NCBI GenBank assembly: GCA_029721435.1 | Contig: CM056577.1 | Coordinates: 115,566,219-115,630,218, forward strand | Source of the DNA: Gymnothorax reevesii | Lineage: Eukaryota > Chordata > Actinopteri > Anguilliformes > Muraenidae | Reading direction: 5' to 3' | DNA length: 64,000 nucleotides | In this document: one piece after another, positions 34,372 to 45,329 of the stretch | Position numbering within the stretch: the stretch's first letter is position 1 | Layout: every line of letters starts with the position of its first letter | Made by a program: the position numbers and the translations under genes | Notes under the pieces: generated by a model | What the model was told of the DNA's origin: nothing | The model's input: the letters and a program-made list of their open reading frames with translations, nothing else | Databases searched by the model: none

Positions 34372-34571
34372 TGTCCTGTACTAGGCTTTGTAAAGGCAGG
34401 TGAAAGTAAAAACGAGGCAAGAGACGTTCACGATACGATTTCAACTCCTTCTTCCTTTTCTTCATCACACTTAATACAGTTCAACAAACTCAGAAACCAT
34501 TATTGGGCTACTGCGCTCCCTGGTGGCGTGGTGGTACTGCAATGTACGAACAGTCAACTGAATACACAACA
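34372..34571 (-). repeat. LTR of the Gypsy element (5' LTR on minus strand)
   Basis: Runs TGTCCTGTACTAGG to ACACAACA on the plus strand; partner of 29837-30046. On the minus strand the internal region begins at once with the probable primer-binding area. Confidence 0.9.
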
Positions 34572-34727
34572 CATTTTCAAGTCCATGTAGGCACTGTTTT
34601 CATTTGCAAGAAGTGCCATGCAATATCGCTAAATTAATGAAATCAAAAACTCTAACCTCATAAAGCAAATACATTCTCGATCATGCTTTTTCTTTTTCAA
34701 GAAGCAGACGCGATATCTGTCTCATAA

Positions 34728-36605
34728 TTAAATCGCTAACGCAGTTCGCCACTTTTCTTTTTCATTTTCGTGACAGACTGCCCTGCCTGGCTTTGCATTT
34801 TCGTTTTCGAGGTCCCACGCGCTTTTCCTTACAAAATTAAAAAGAAAATACCCTCCCGAGTTGGGTGTGGCTTGTCGGTGAGAAGGCGGGACTCCCCCCA
34901 TAATTTGGTACGGATTGGATATTAACGAATACGCCCCTCTGGAGTTTGATTGAGGGTATAGCTAAAGTTTTCCCTCGGAAGACACTGCTCTCGCATTCAA
35001 TTTCCCCTGTGTACGCTTGGATTAGCGCTGTGTGCGTTTCACTCAGATCTGTCGGTCTTCGGACGGGTTATCTGCGCATCATCGGTTTAGTAGTTCAGTC
35101 GGTTACAAAGCAAGTTCATGTGCTCCTCCTCCTGGGCTTCATGTACCTCCATTGCTTTCTTCAGGAATTTGGAGTGAAAGGCCAGTTCGTATTAATACAC
35201 CAGTGCCTATTCGTCTCTTTACCTTAATGGCTGGCTACATAAAATGGTAGCCGTGCAACGTTAACAGAAAATCCTCAGATCTGTGATATCAATTACGATA
35301 CCGTAAAGTCGCTTGTAATAATATGTTGTCGCTGGCCATAGCCAGATGTCAACACAGTGATATGTCTCGGCCAATCGATGTGTTTTTCATGAACAGTCAC
35401 ATCGTTTGACTAACTCAGTGTTAATTAGCTAGCTAACCACTTTCCTGCAAGATTACGAACATTACGAACAACTATAGCATAAAACTTGCTTCTAGTCCAT
35501 TTAACTTGACAAGATTGCGATCAGTTTTGCACCTTCTGTTTTATGTGGTAACATTATACTTGCAGCAGCATGCGTCTCTCTCCCGGAGCCCAGTGCACCC
35601 CTGCCATTCATCCACAGAATTGCAGTGAGCCACACTAACTGGAAGCCAATGTGTTTCTTACCCAGCAACTCTTATACATAGCAGCAACTAAGACAGAAGA
35701 AAAGTATGGACACTGATGTATTAATGTATAAGCGGTCCTTTTATTTCAAAGTCGTGAAGAAAGCCACGGAAAAGCAAGTTATACAGCCCCGGTGAGCAGG
35801 ACGGTAGGAACCTGCATAAGATAGCGTGCAGATAATCTGTCCAACCATTGATTGATCGAGTGTAAGCACACGGTTTGAGTGGAAACCGGTATAATCCAAG
35901 CGTTCGCCTGGGCTAATTTAGCGCGAGAGCAGGATCACTGCAATTTTTGTCTAACTGTGACCGTTCATGATAAACACATCAATTGGCCGAGACATATCAC
36001 TGTGTCGACGTCTGGCTTTGGCCAGCGACAACATATTATTACAAGCGACTTCGTGGTATAATAAGACAAATCATAGATCTCTGGATTTCGCAAGCCTCTC
36101 TTTTGCAGCAGCAGGACGCAAGCGAACAGGATTAATCTGATGATGCGCAGATAACCCGTCCGAAGATCGACAGATATGAGTTTCCATGGAAGCAGCGCTA
36201 ATCCAAGCGCACACAAGGGTAATTGAGTGCGAGAGCAGTGTCTTTCGGGGGAAAACTTAAGCGATACTCTCAGTCAAACTCCGCAATGTCCAGGGGGGCG
36301 TCCATGCACAGTCAGTGGCTCCAACTATGTAAGTTGCTATTTTGCTTTGACATAAAGTTGAGTGCAGCAGGAGTTTCCCTGTGATTAATAACCAAAGAGA
36401 TCGCTTGTATTTGTTAATATCCAATCCATAACAAATTATGGGGGGAGTCCCGCCTTCTCACTGACAGGCCACACCCAACTAGGGAGGGTATTTTCTTTTT
36501 AATTTTGTTAGGAAAAGTGCGTGGGACCTCGAAATCGCAAAGCCAGGCAGGGCAGTCTGTCAAGAGAATGAAAAAGAAAAATGGCGAACTGCGTTAGCGA
36601 TTTAA
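34728..36605. mobile_element. Second foldback element, arms about 650 bp
   Basis: The left arm starts TTAAATCGCTAACGCAGTTC and ends near 35402. The right arm starts near 35955 and ends GAACTGCGTTAGCGATTTAA at 36605. Matching landmarks in inverted order include cagactgccctgcctggctt, cgggactccccccataat, gattagcgctg and ggccgagacatatcactgtg. Each arm has one unmatched block (about 35095-35285 left, 36285-36420 right). The loop (35403-35954) encodes nothing clear. The size and TTAA-like end suggest a non-autonomous DNA element; class unknown. Confidence 0.8.
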
Positions 36606-36984
36606 AGGAGAATTCCGGTTCCAATTCCAATTGACTTGGGGTGTATTGAAACATGATAATAAGTACCAACTTTTGTTGAATACCCCATCTCCGTACGCAC
36701 GCAACATTTCAAAATACATGGCTTTTTAGCCGAAGCTCCCAACAGGCTTACAATGATATGAATCGGGCATAGCCTTGCCATGCAAAGAAAACGCTATTTT
36801 TTTTCATCATTAACAAGGATCAAAGTAGCTCCACACTTCATCGGTAGAATTCCGAGGGCCCTGACATTCAAAACGAGGTACTGAGAACTTTTAAAATGCA
36901 GCAGTAGTTTATTAAAAAAAGACTATTTCTGCAAACAGTACCTTGAGCTAGTTTCCAGTCGCCTCATCTTGAAACTTGTGAACC
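36606..36984. other. Repeat-like, no gene
   Basis: Begins AGGAGAATTCCGG directly after the foldback element, a start typical of fish dispersed repeats. No inverted partner of that end was found to the right. Confidence 0.4.
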
Positions 36985-37075
36985 ACTTTTTTGATAGACT
37001 TTTCCCCTGACCTTTCAGTAGATTTACACACTTTAGCAAAATAACCTAATTTATTGCATTTCTTACATGTGAACA
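36985..37075 (-). mobile_element. Fragment of the Gypsy element (zinc-knuckle/protease junction)
   Basis: Matches 33548-33630 of the retrotransposon nearly base for base (acttttttgatagacttttc, ccctgacctttcag, acactttagcaaaat, cctaatttattgcattt), with a 3-bp insertion. It is about 90 bp with no LTR next to it. Confidence 0.8.
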
Positions 37076-38224
37076 TTGTGCAGATGTGATTGCAGTTTTG
37101 TTGTGATTGATAATGTGTTGGTCCAAGTCACATAAATCCAACTTGGTGCAGCTAGTCGAGCTAATTGTTTATTATGTGGAATATTGTTACAGGTGAGCCA
37201 GAGAGGGGCCAGAGAGGAAAGCAGGGAGACAGAAGAAAGGAGATTGAGGGGGCACGAGGCCCCAAGATGAGTCAGGGAAGAGAGCAAAGAATCAGAGGAG
37301 AGTGGAGAGAGAAAGCTGGACCATCACAGCTTATGAGGAGCCAGAGAGGAATGCAGAGAGAGAGGGACCACCTGAGCGAGGGAGGAGAGCGGAGAGAGAG
37401 ACAGGGACCACCAGAGACAAATCGTATGCTTGATTTTATTGTATGTTTTAACAGATAATGAGTACATTTTGATTCTGCTCTATTAATGTAGCTTGATTAT
37501 TATTCATATTTACATGAGGGTTTCCTAATCTTATGATAATAAAATGTTTAAGCAAGATTGGTAGAGCAGAGGTGCTGTGGTGTCAGATGGCGTCTGTTTG
37601 ATATGCACTTATGTATGTGGCAAAGAATAAAACTACATACACAACACACAAGTATTTTGTGTAATTTGTGGTTTACTTTTCAGTCTGAATGAGTTCTAGA
37701 GTCTAGACAGTGTAGGCCTACATGTCTTTTTGCATGGTGCATAGATACGCAGGAGAGCTACTCCACCGTGGCGCGACAGATTCCTCACCACTGTTTGAGG
37801 ATTTTTCTCCTTGTCGGGAGTTGCTATCCTGGGGATTAGGTTGGGCACTGGCCATTTTGCCTTCCTTTAATCGTGTCAGCGACAGTCCTTCCGTAAATAG
37901 CTTATACAAATAAAATCGAGATGAATTGAAACTTCATTTTCCCATAAATCCCTGATCAAGCAGAAGACTTGCTATCCGCAACTCGGTGCAGCTTTGCTCC
38001 TCAAACCGAGGCAATTATTTCAGTTTAGTACTTTATGTTCTAGCCACTCATCTTATTGATGGCAACTAGAGGCTGTCTGTGGTACTGATGGCTTCCTGCC
38101 TATTGGTGTCCTCTAATATCCTAATTTCTTGAGGCTGGTAGAACACTACGTGCAGTTGGGACACCCACTGTTTCCATAATTTACGGCTAATTCTGCCATT
38201 ACAAGAATGCCCATGCTTCTTTCA
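37076..38224. other. No gene recognised; purine-rich block
   Basis: 37190-37410 is a GA-rich stretch with loose repeats of GAGCCAGAGAGG and GAGAGCAAAG. The rest is unassigned. Confidence 0.45.
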
Positions 38225-38465
38225 CAATGACATCCGCTCAGCGCACTCTCTCATTTAATCTCTTCACTCTTTTGGGGATTTGAAGAGACTTTATGACTCT
38301 GAGAAGAGACACGACCCCCACCCTGAGTCTCGTTGCCTGGGGCTTCCCGTTATCCTGCAACAATCTCCTACTCGGCTCCATTCCATCCTTCATCAGCACA
38401 AAATCCCAGGCTTATTTGATTCAATAAATCATCAGTAATATTTTAGGTGCGGTCTGGAATTCATT
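38225..38465. repeat. Direct repeat, left copy (flanks a Tc1)
   Basis: About 240 bp matching 40015-40235 in the same orientation: tgactctgagaag, ccctgagtctcgttgcct, gggcttcccgttatcctgca, atttcatccttcatcag, and ggtctggaattcatta in order. Confidence 0.8.
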
Positions 38466-38554
38466 AAATGGAGTTCTAAATGTTGGTTACTGAACCAGAC
38501 AATGCCTAAATATGTCACTCCACCTATCCACATCCTAACCAACCAGCCTATTTA

Positions 38555-39941
38555 CAACCCCAAATCTGAAATAATTGGGAAGAAGTGTAAATTGTAAATA
38601 AAATCAAAATGCAATGACTTTCAGGTCACATTATTTACAATAGAACATAGATCACATTTCGAATGTTGAAAGGGATGTCTTTGAGAGGCTGAGCCTCTCA
38701 GAAGTGAAGATGGCCAGAGGCTCTCCAACCTGTGAAAGCTTGCGTGAAAAAATTGTGGAATACTTTAAAAACAATGTTCCTCAATATCAAATTGCAAAGG
38801 CTTTGAAGATCTCATCATCGACAGTGCATAACATCATCAAAAGATTCAAAGAAACTGGAAAAAAATCACTGTGCATAAGGACAAGGCGTAAGACCTTTAT
38901 TGGATGTCCATGATCGTCGGACCTTCAGATGCCACTGCATCACTAACCGGCATGATTCTGTCATTGACATTACTAAATGCGCCCAGGAATACTTCAAGAA
39001 AACACTGTCTATGAACACAGTCCGCCATGCCATCCACAGATGCCAGCTAAAATTCTATCATGCAAAAAGGAAGCCATTGTTGAGAATGATTCAGAAGCGC
39101 CGCCATGTTCTGTGGGCCAAGGCTCATTTAAAATGGACGGTGACAAAGTGGCAAAGTGTCCTGTGGTCAGACGTGTCCAAATTTGACATTCTTGTTGAAA
39201 ATCATGATCATTGTGTCCTCCAGGCAAAAGAGGAGAAAGACCAACCCTCCTGTTCAGTTCAAAAGCCAGCATCTCTAATGGTGTGGAGATGCATTAGCGC
39301 ATATGGTGTGGGACACTTGCATGTTTTAAAAAGCACAATGAATGCTGAAAGGTATATAAAGGTTTTAGTGCAACATATGCTCCCCTCCAGATGACATCTA
39401 TTCCAGGGAAGGCCATGTGTGTTTCAGCAGGACAATGCAAAACCACACATTGCAGCTATTACAACAGCATGGCTTCATAGTAGAGTCTGTTTGCTGAACT
39501 GGCCTGCCTGCAGTCCTGATCTTTCACTGATTGAGAACATTTGGCGCATAATTAAACGAAAAGTCCGTCAAAGGAGACCCAAAACTCTCCAGCAGCTGGA
39601 CGCCTGTATTAAATAAGAGTTAGATCAAATACCAGTGGCTAAACTCAAGAAACTTGTCTCCTCAATACTCAGACGCCTCCACTCTGTGTTAAGAAGAAGA
39701 GGAGATGCTACATCATGGTAAACAGGCCCCTGTCCCAACTTTTTTGAGACCAGTAACAGCCATGAAATTTGAAATGAGCTCATTTTGTGAATAAAATTGT
39801 AAAATTTCTCAGTTTCAACATTTGCTATTTTACCTCTATTCTATTGTGAATAAAATACTGCCTGGTGTGATTTGAAAGTCATTACGTTTTGATTTTATTC
39901 ACAATTTACACTTCGTCCCTAATATTTCAGAATTGGGGTTG
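38555..39941 (+). mobile_element. Tc1-like transposon, near full length
   Basis: Flanked by TA (38553-38554 and 39942-39943). The inverted termini CAACCCCAAATCTGAAATAA and ...ATTTCAGAATTGGGGTTG extend through about 70 bp. It encodes a broken Tc1 transposase on the plus strand. Same family as 1-425, 7547-7748 and 46950-48540. Confidence 0.92.
38710..39616 (+). pseudogene. Tc1 transposase, frameshifted
   Basis: Starts MARGSPTCESLREKIVEYFK with the paired helix-turn-helix ([20 protein letters not shown]). Catalytic blocks are [12 protein letters not shown] (first Asp), QQDNAKPH (second Asp) and SPDLSLIENIWR (Glu), giving the DD34E Tc1 pattern. Frame breaks near 38890 and 39395 separate three pieces, so no intact enzyme is made. 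Confidence 0.9.
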
Positions 39942-40014
39942 TATACTGCCTTCATTCAACAATCCTCATCTCTTGTTCAACATACCTTCTGTTCTTCTCT
40001 CACCTTCTGTTCTT

Positions 40015-40235
40015 CTCTCACCTTCTCACTCTATTGGAACCCTGGGGAATGCAGAGCCTTTCTGACTCTGAGAAGCGACGAGACCCTGAGTCTCATCGCC
40101 TTGGGCTTCCCCTTCCTTATCCTGCACTGGTCTCCAACTCAACTCCATTTCATCCTTCATCAGTGTAAATTCCCATGCTTATTTTTTTCAATAAGTATCA
40201 TCACTACTATTTTTGGTGTGGTCTGGAATTCATTA
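40015..40235. repeat. Direct repeat, right copy
   Basis: Partner of 38225-38465. The Tc1 with its own TA duplication sits between the two copies. Confidence 0.8.
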
Positions 40236-41589
40236 ACAAAATAATGTATGTGTTTTGGATACTACAACTGACTGCAATGAAGATAACGTGAACTGCTCTA
40301 CAGAGCACCAAAACACAGCCAATGGTGTGCATGTGCTGGGGTGCATATTCCAATTTGACACTTTAGGAGAAGGTCATCGACTCCCTTGTGAGAATTGGGT
40401 GAATTGTTTGCTCAATTCCTTCTTTGTTAAAAAACAATTAGTTTGGGACCAATTATTCTATAACATTAGTTTGTTGAATACCTTGCAATTTCAACATCCC
40501 ATACTTTTTTTTGAAAAGTATACTTATCAACTGAAAACAAAATATGGCCGGAATGATCACAATGGGAGATCACCAAAATGCTTAGTAAAGTCTCATCCGT
40601 AAAAAAATCATCATTGAGCTCATGTTTGTGAAAGTATGAGCAATTCAACACAAAATGTGACAAGGACTCACAGGATTAGGACTAAACCGTTGCGTGGCCA
40701 CTATAAAGCCACTTGTCACTGAGGCTAATTAGGAGGAAGGGTGGGTGGGTAAATTAGCAACCTCAATTTGCTGGGGACCATAAAAATAGGACTGATGAGC
40801 CACAGACCACTCTTAAATTCTTTGCATAACTTACCAGGCATTCCAGAGCTAAAACGAGGCTTGAGTAGCAAAACAAAGGAAGTGGCAGTTGGGGTTGTGG
40901 CTGAAAGCGGTCTCTCATGGAGCCCTGGTACTGGTCCTTACCACCACAGGGCACAGAGACCACTCAAGGGACTACCTTTGGGACCACTGTATACTGGTCC
41001 TGGCTGAAGGGACCACCACCTGCACTACATTCTCCGGGTCCAAGTGGCTCACTGCACGCTGATCTTATTTTTCTAAAGCTGATCTTCGTAGAAAGAAATG
41101 CTTGAGTCAGAAAAGGAGAGATGAAGCGTCGGAACTACAGGGGTTTTATAATCATTAGATGTTTCCAATGGTTTCTTCTATTGAGGTGGCCTGATCAGGT
41201 CTCGACTGAGAGGACAAGATTATGTTTATCGCATAATTGAATCGTGAAATTTATAGAAAACAATTTAAAAAAATTTTAAGCAACTGAATAATAATTCCCA
41301 ACATATGTTAACACTGTACTAACCCCAGCACTCTAACTTACTCTCTCTCTAACTACTTTGAAGCTATCACTTTTGCATTTGAACTAGCAATGGTTTGTAT
41401 TAATCACATCTTGAGTTTGGCTATGGGAAAAGTACTTCTGTCATGAATGAGAAAAATCTGGAACAAATGCCAAATCACGGTTTTCTTCCTCTGTCAACTG
41501 TGCAGTCAGCTAATTTTGCTCAGTGGCAAACAAACTAGCGTTGCATAATGGTTATGGAAATGCACCACAAGTAGGCTAACTAAGTAATT
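40236..41589. other. No gene recognised
   Basis: AT-rich sequence. Open frames at 40255-40602 and 40768-41007 have no recognisable content and lack splice or repeat support. Confidence 0.45.
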
Positions 41590-41594
41590 TAACC

Positions 41595-41825
41595 TAGTTT
41601 AACCTAGCGGCTGGGAGTATTGCTACTCCCCCTGGATGGGATGCCAGTCCATCGCAGGTACTCCCCCCAGCTCTTTCCCTGAGTATTTGCTGGTACCCAT
41701 TTATACACCTGGGTGGAGTGAGGCGTGGAGTGTGGGAGTGAAGTGTTTTGCTTAAGAGCACATCATGAAGGCCGTGGCAAGGCCTCGAACTCAGGACCTT
41801 TTAATCCCAAGGTTAATGACATGAC
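41595..41825. mobile_element. SINE-like dispersed repeat
   Basis: Contains the string of words CTGGATGGGATGCCAGTCCA, ACCCATTTATACACCTGGGT, AAGTGTTTTGCTTAAGAGCA, and CGAACTCAGGACCTTTT. This is the layout of a very common fish dispersed repeat as I recall it. No tRNA-like head was verified. Confidence 0.5.
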
Positions 41826-42219
41826 TTAACATTGAGCAATTTTTTCCCCACACTCTTAGCCAATGAAGTCCTCTCAAAAGTGATATGTACGAAGGGTATT
41901 ATCAAAAATATGCCACGAGTAAATCTCTACTGTTCGTGTCAATGGAGTGAAAGAGCCCAACATTGTGCTGTGGGTGTTGGCAGCTGTGTTATTAAAAGAT
42001 CGGATTTAGCCCTTTTTATTTTGCGGATTGTTGGCTTCGGGTTTTTTTCTTTGAAGAGGTCCAGGGGGGTCGAGGGGTGGGGGGATGGGAAGAGCGTGCT
42101 TTTTTTTGTGTGTGTGTGTGGGTGTTTTATTTTGTTAAAATATTTTAAGTTTCCTTATTGGGGGAATCGATTTGTTTTTAAATGTTGTTTTTCCTTTTGA
42201 TTTGTTGTACTTCAGTATA
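41826..42219. other. No gene recognised
   Basis: Unassigned; includes a short GT run near 42108-42120. Confidence 0.4.
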
Positions 42220-43102
42220 CAGCGCCCTCCATAATTACTGGCACCCCTGGTTAAGATGTGTTAAAAGCCATACAATAAATTCCATTTTTATTGCAGAAGC
42301 ATACTCTCACACTGAAAATTGTAGATAAATGTAACCTTCAACTCAAGTGAATTTTAAGCGGGTCTGGCTGAACACATAAGATGAGTATGCAAAAAAGCAC
42401 CTCATGCCCACTGTGAAGTATGGAGGAGGATTGGTGATGCTGTGGGCCTGTTTCTCTTCCAGAGGCCCTGGGATCCTTGTTAGGGTGCATGGCATCATGA
42501 ACGCTTTGAAATACCCAGACATTTTAAATCAAAATCTGGTGGCCTCTGCCGAAAAGCTCAAGATGGGTCGTCACTTGGTCTCTCAGCAAGATAATGACCC
42601 TAAACATGTGGCCAAATCTACACAGAAATGGTTCACCAGACACAGAATCAAGCTCCTCCCATGGCCATCTCAGTCCCCAGACCTCAACCCCATTGAAAAC
42701 CTGTGGAGTGAGCTGAAGAGCAGAGTGCAGAGGAGAGGACCCAGGTTGCTGGATGATTTAGAGAGATTGTGCTAAGAGGAATGGTAGAAGATCCCTCTTT
42801 CTGTATTCTCCCATCATGTGAAACATTATAGGAGATGATTAGGTGCTGTTTTGTTGGCAAAAGGGGGTTGTACAAAGTATTAACATCAGGGGTGCTAATA
42901 ATTGTGGCACACGTGATTTGATGTAAAGAATTATTTCTTAATGTGGGATTTTTTTTCCCACTGAATAAATGCACTTGAATTTAAGGTTGGATTTCCCTCT
43001 TCTTTTCATTGTGCTCCTATATTATTTAGAAAAAAAACTTAATTTATTAGAAGCTAAAGAACACATCTTAACCAGGGGAGCCAATAATTATGGAGGGCGC
43101 TG
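42220..43102 (+). mobile_element. Tc1-like transposon, internally deleted
   Basis: TA flanks (42218-42219, 43103-43104). Termini CAGCGCCCTCCATAATTACT and the inverse ...TAATTATGGAGGGCGCTG. At about 42365 the 5' non-coding part is joined directly to the middle of the transposase, so the DNA-binding half is missing. Same family as 57351-58275. Confidence 0.9.
42404..42775 (+). pseudogene. Tc1 transposase, C-terminal half
   Basis: Open in one frame through the second catalytic Asp (QQDNDPKH) and the Glu (SPDLNPIENLWSELK) to the natural end (LDDLERLC). It lacks the helix-turn-helix pair and the first Asp because of the deletion. Confidence 0.9.
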
Positions 43103-43559
43103 TATGAATTGGCCAGCACAGAGTCCTTTCTGGAGTTGTTTGATTCTCTACCGTCATCAATACAAATTCTCAGCCAAAACTTGATGCAACTCTGGTCAAA
43201 AATAACCATGCCTGGAAGAATATATGCATGATCAAAGCTAACGACGGTCCAACAAAACATTAAAGCACGTGAATTTTTTTGGGGAGTTAGTGTAGATTGC
43301 ATTTTCAACTAAATCAGTAACTTCCATTCTATAAGCTCATCCTAAATGAAATAATTTCATTGTGGTAATTTCATGACATGGCTTTAAGTTGATTATAACT
43401 GTATACACACTCATAGTAATATCTTTAAAAGGTTATAACGCAGGATTTTTTGATAATTTGTCCAGAATTTAACAGTACAATTATCAGCAATGCTTATATT
43501 ACTATGTAACAAAATGAAGTATTTTCGTAGGAATTTTAAAATGTGTTCCATGAAATTGA
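43103..43559. other. No gene recognised
   Basis: AT-rich, unassigned. Confidence 0.4.
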
Positions 43560-43960
43560 TTATTGTCATGATACAGGCAAGGAACCATGTGCTGACTCAG
43601 GGTATAATTTAGTAACTGGAACACAGTAATAGGAGAGAAAACAGGGACAGAGGAACAGAGGAGGGGACAGTCCAGCTACGTTGGTGAGGACTGAGGAAGG
43701 TAGGGGCATGTCTGTGCCCAGGACAGTGGCCTTCCTGGGGCAGAGGCCAGATGGTGAATCCACCTCATGGCGGCAGGACAGCTTGAGAGTGGAACTGAAA
43801 GGCTCAGCAGAAACGCAGTCCCAATCCTGTTGACGGCTAGGGAGGTGTTCCTAATAAACTGACTCAGGAATTTGCAGGAACAATGGAATCAAAGGAATGC
43901 TGTCCCAATCCTGATGATTGATATCAAGGCTTCGGAGCTTGTTCCTGTTAATAAAACCCA
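43560..43960. repeat. Dispersed repeat shared with 45960-46225
   Basis: Both blocks carry AGGAACCA, a tract of ggacag/gaggac words, AACNCAGTCCCAATCCTG, and GTTCCTAATAAACTG in order. Probably a shared non-autonomous element; ends were not defined. Confidence 0.5.
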
Positions 43961-44489
43961 AAAGAGTAATTATGCCTGTCTTTATTATTAATTATATGGA
44001 AGAAGAATTTAACTTAGTACTACAACACATTAACTGACTGGAAGGCTGAGTATGGTATTAAGCATTACAACCAGCAATCATATTCCAATCACAATGAACT
44101 TACATAGGCAGGACATTCACAAAAGGGGCAAGGCATGCGAATGATCATACCTGGAAGCAAAGGAGGGGACAAGACAATAAGTCAATTAAAGGAGACTACA
44201 CTGCTAAAACACAAGCAGACCGCTGGAAGGGGAGGAACCGAACAAGGACACGAGCGGGCTGTGACAGATTATAACCTCATATGTTTGCATATAGCAGCAT
44301 TAACTTTGAAGGGCCATTACTTAGTATTTTTCATTGGTCATTCATTTCAATTGCACTGTGAGCAGCAAGGCCTACAATACATGGTGACAGAATATGAAGT
44401 AATTTTGAGACATATCTCTTTAATTTGATTATGTCTGTATATGCTTATATTGCACCACTATCGTTGACACACGATAAGAAAAGATTTTC
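43961..44489. other. No gene recognised
   Basis: Unassigned AT-rich sequence with short chance ORFs. Confidence 0.4.
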
Positions 44490-44830
44490 CTTTAATTACC
44501 GGTGCTTCAGAATGGGAACTGAACTGAGATCAGGACTGCAGACAGGCTAATCTAACATCCACGCTGCCTAGTTACGCAGCCATGCACTTGCTACTGGTGA
44601 ATATTGTGCCTTGGTATTGTCTCGCCGCAAAATGCAGGAGCGTCCCTGTAAGAGAAAACGTCTCTATAGCAGCATATGCTCCACTAAATTTTTTCATACT
44701 TTTGCATTGATGGTGCCTTTGCGAATAAGCGAGTCACCGATGCCATGTGCACTGAAACACATCCCCATAACCGCGACAGATGCAGGCTTTTGGACCTTTG
44801 GCTGGTAACAGCTGGGGTTGTTCTGGAGAA
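44490..44830 (-). pseudogene. Tc1-like transposase fossil
   Basis: On the minus strand the words match the copy at 60119-61718: ccaaaagcctgcatctgt, then ggcaccatcaatgc, gcatatgctgc, gacgctcctgcatttt and gcatggctgcgtaac. The segment corresponds to the region between the first and second catalytic aspartates. Many changes and indels, so it is old. Confidence 0.65.
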
Positions 44831-45175
44831 AGTTTGTCCTATTGTGTCGATTTAAGGAATATTAATATGTTCCTTCAATGTATTTGTAGTGCTTTCCGAT
44901 TGAGGAAGCCGAAAATTCTTCAGGGTTTTGTATTTTATCAGAATGTTGAGTAACGGTAATCCAGTTCATCGCATTTTTGGGCTCAGGATCAATTAACCGC
45001 CGGGAAACCATAAAAAGGAAGCAAAAACTTTCCAAACTTTTAGTTTAATTTTCTTTATTAGCACATACCGGCGACAAATATTCGCTAATTTAGAATCTAT
45101 GCCAAAGTTAACGAGAGTTGGGAATTGGCATAAGCAAAGAAGCAATCTGATACGCCATTTAACAGCGTGTTCAAT
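44831..45175. other. No gene recognised
   Basis: Unassigned sequence just upstream of the proposed tekt2 promoter. Confidence 0.4.
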
Positions 45176-45221
45176 GTTGCCATGGTGTCGCCATTGAATG
45201 TTCATGGCGTTTCCTAGCAAC
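45176..45221 (+). promoter_or_regulatory. tekt2: Two RFX/X-box-like motifs, putative tekt2 promoter
   Basis: GTTTCCTAGCAAC (45209-45221) fits the RFX-bound X-box (two imperfect inverted half-sites GTNNCC / RGYAAC). GTTGCCATGGTGTC (45176-45189) has one perfect half. X-boxes just upstream of the start are typical of vertebrate ciliary genes. The sites lie 108 bp and more before a GTAAGT donor (45330), which fits the promoter of an untranslated first exon. The link to tekt2 is inference. Confidence 0.55.
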
Positions 45222-45239
45222 TTGCCGCTTGTTGGCTGA

Positions 45240-45329
45240 TCAGACGGGAGCCGACCTACGGAGACAGAACTGACGGGGTTGGGATTACTTTAGCGAACTT
45301 TGCATAAACACCAAGTGCATTTTTGGGAG
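45240..45329 (+). other. tekt2: Probable non-coding first exon of tekt2
   Basis: GC-richer stretch after the X-box, ending GGGAG and a strong donor GTAAGTTA (45330). The next acceptor on this strand that leads into tekt2 is at 49439 or 49453. The start of transcription is not visible; 45240 is a guess. Confidence 0.45.

Larger units (their letters stand above)
29837..34571 (-). mobile_element. Ty3/Gypsy-type LTR retrotransposon, degenerate
   Basis: A 4.7-kb element read on the minus strand. LTRs of 200-210 bp flank, in order, a capsid-like region, zinc knuckle, aspartic protease, reverse transcriptase, RNase H and integrase. This is the Ty3/Gypsy order; no envelope-like region was seen. The sequence next to the 5' LTR reads TTGGCGACGAG, a likely primer-binding area. 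A purine tract (AAGAGAGGGGGAATA) abuts the 3' LTR. The flanking CAATT and CATTT fit a 5-bp target duplication with one change. At least five frame breaks and two in-frame stops (near 33781 and 32334) make it inactive, although the LTRs are still very similar, so the insertion is fairly young. Confidence 0.9.
29525..34727. repeat. Tandem repeat of about 190-230 bp units, split by the LTR element
   Basis: Unit 1 (29525-29756), unit 2 (29757-29836 plus 34572-34680) and a partial unit 3 (from 34681) share CATTTTCAAG, AAGCGCATTATTTGTATCAT, CACTTTGCTTTTTCATTTTC, AAGTCCATGTA, and CATAAAGCAAATACATTCTC. The retrotransposon sits inside unit 2, so unit 1 shows the empty site. Confidence 0.75.

Noticed and set aside
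34946..35227. 93-codon ORF in the left arm of the second foldback element
   Set aside because: Not conserved in the right arm in any frame and lacks recognisable content.
40255..40602. 115-codon ORF with plausible start
   Set aside because: No domain recognised, AT-rich composition and repeat-dense surroundings; chance is the simplest explanation.
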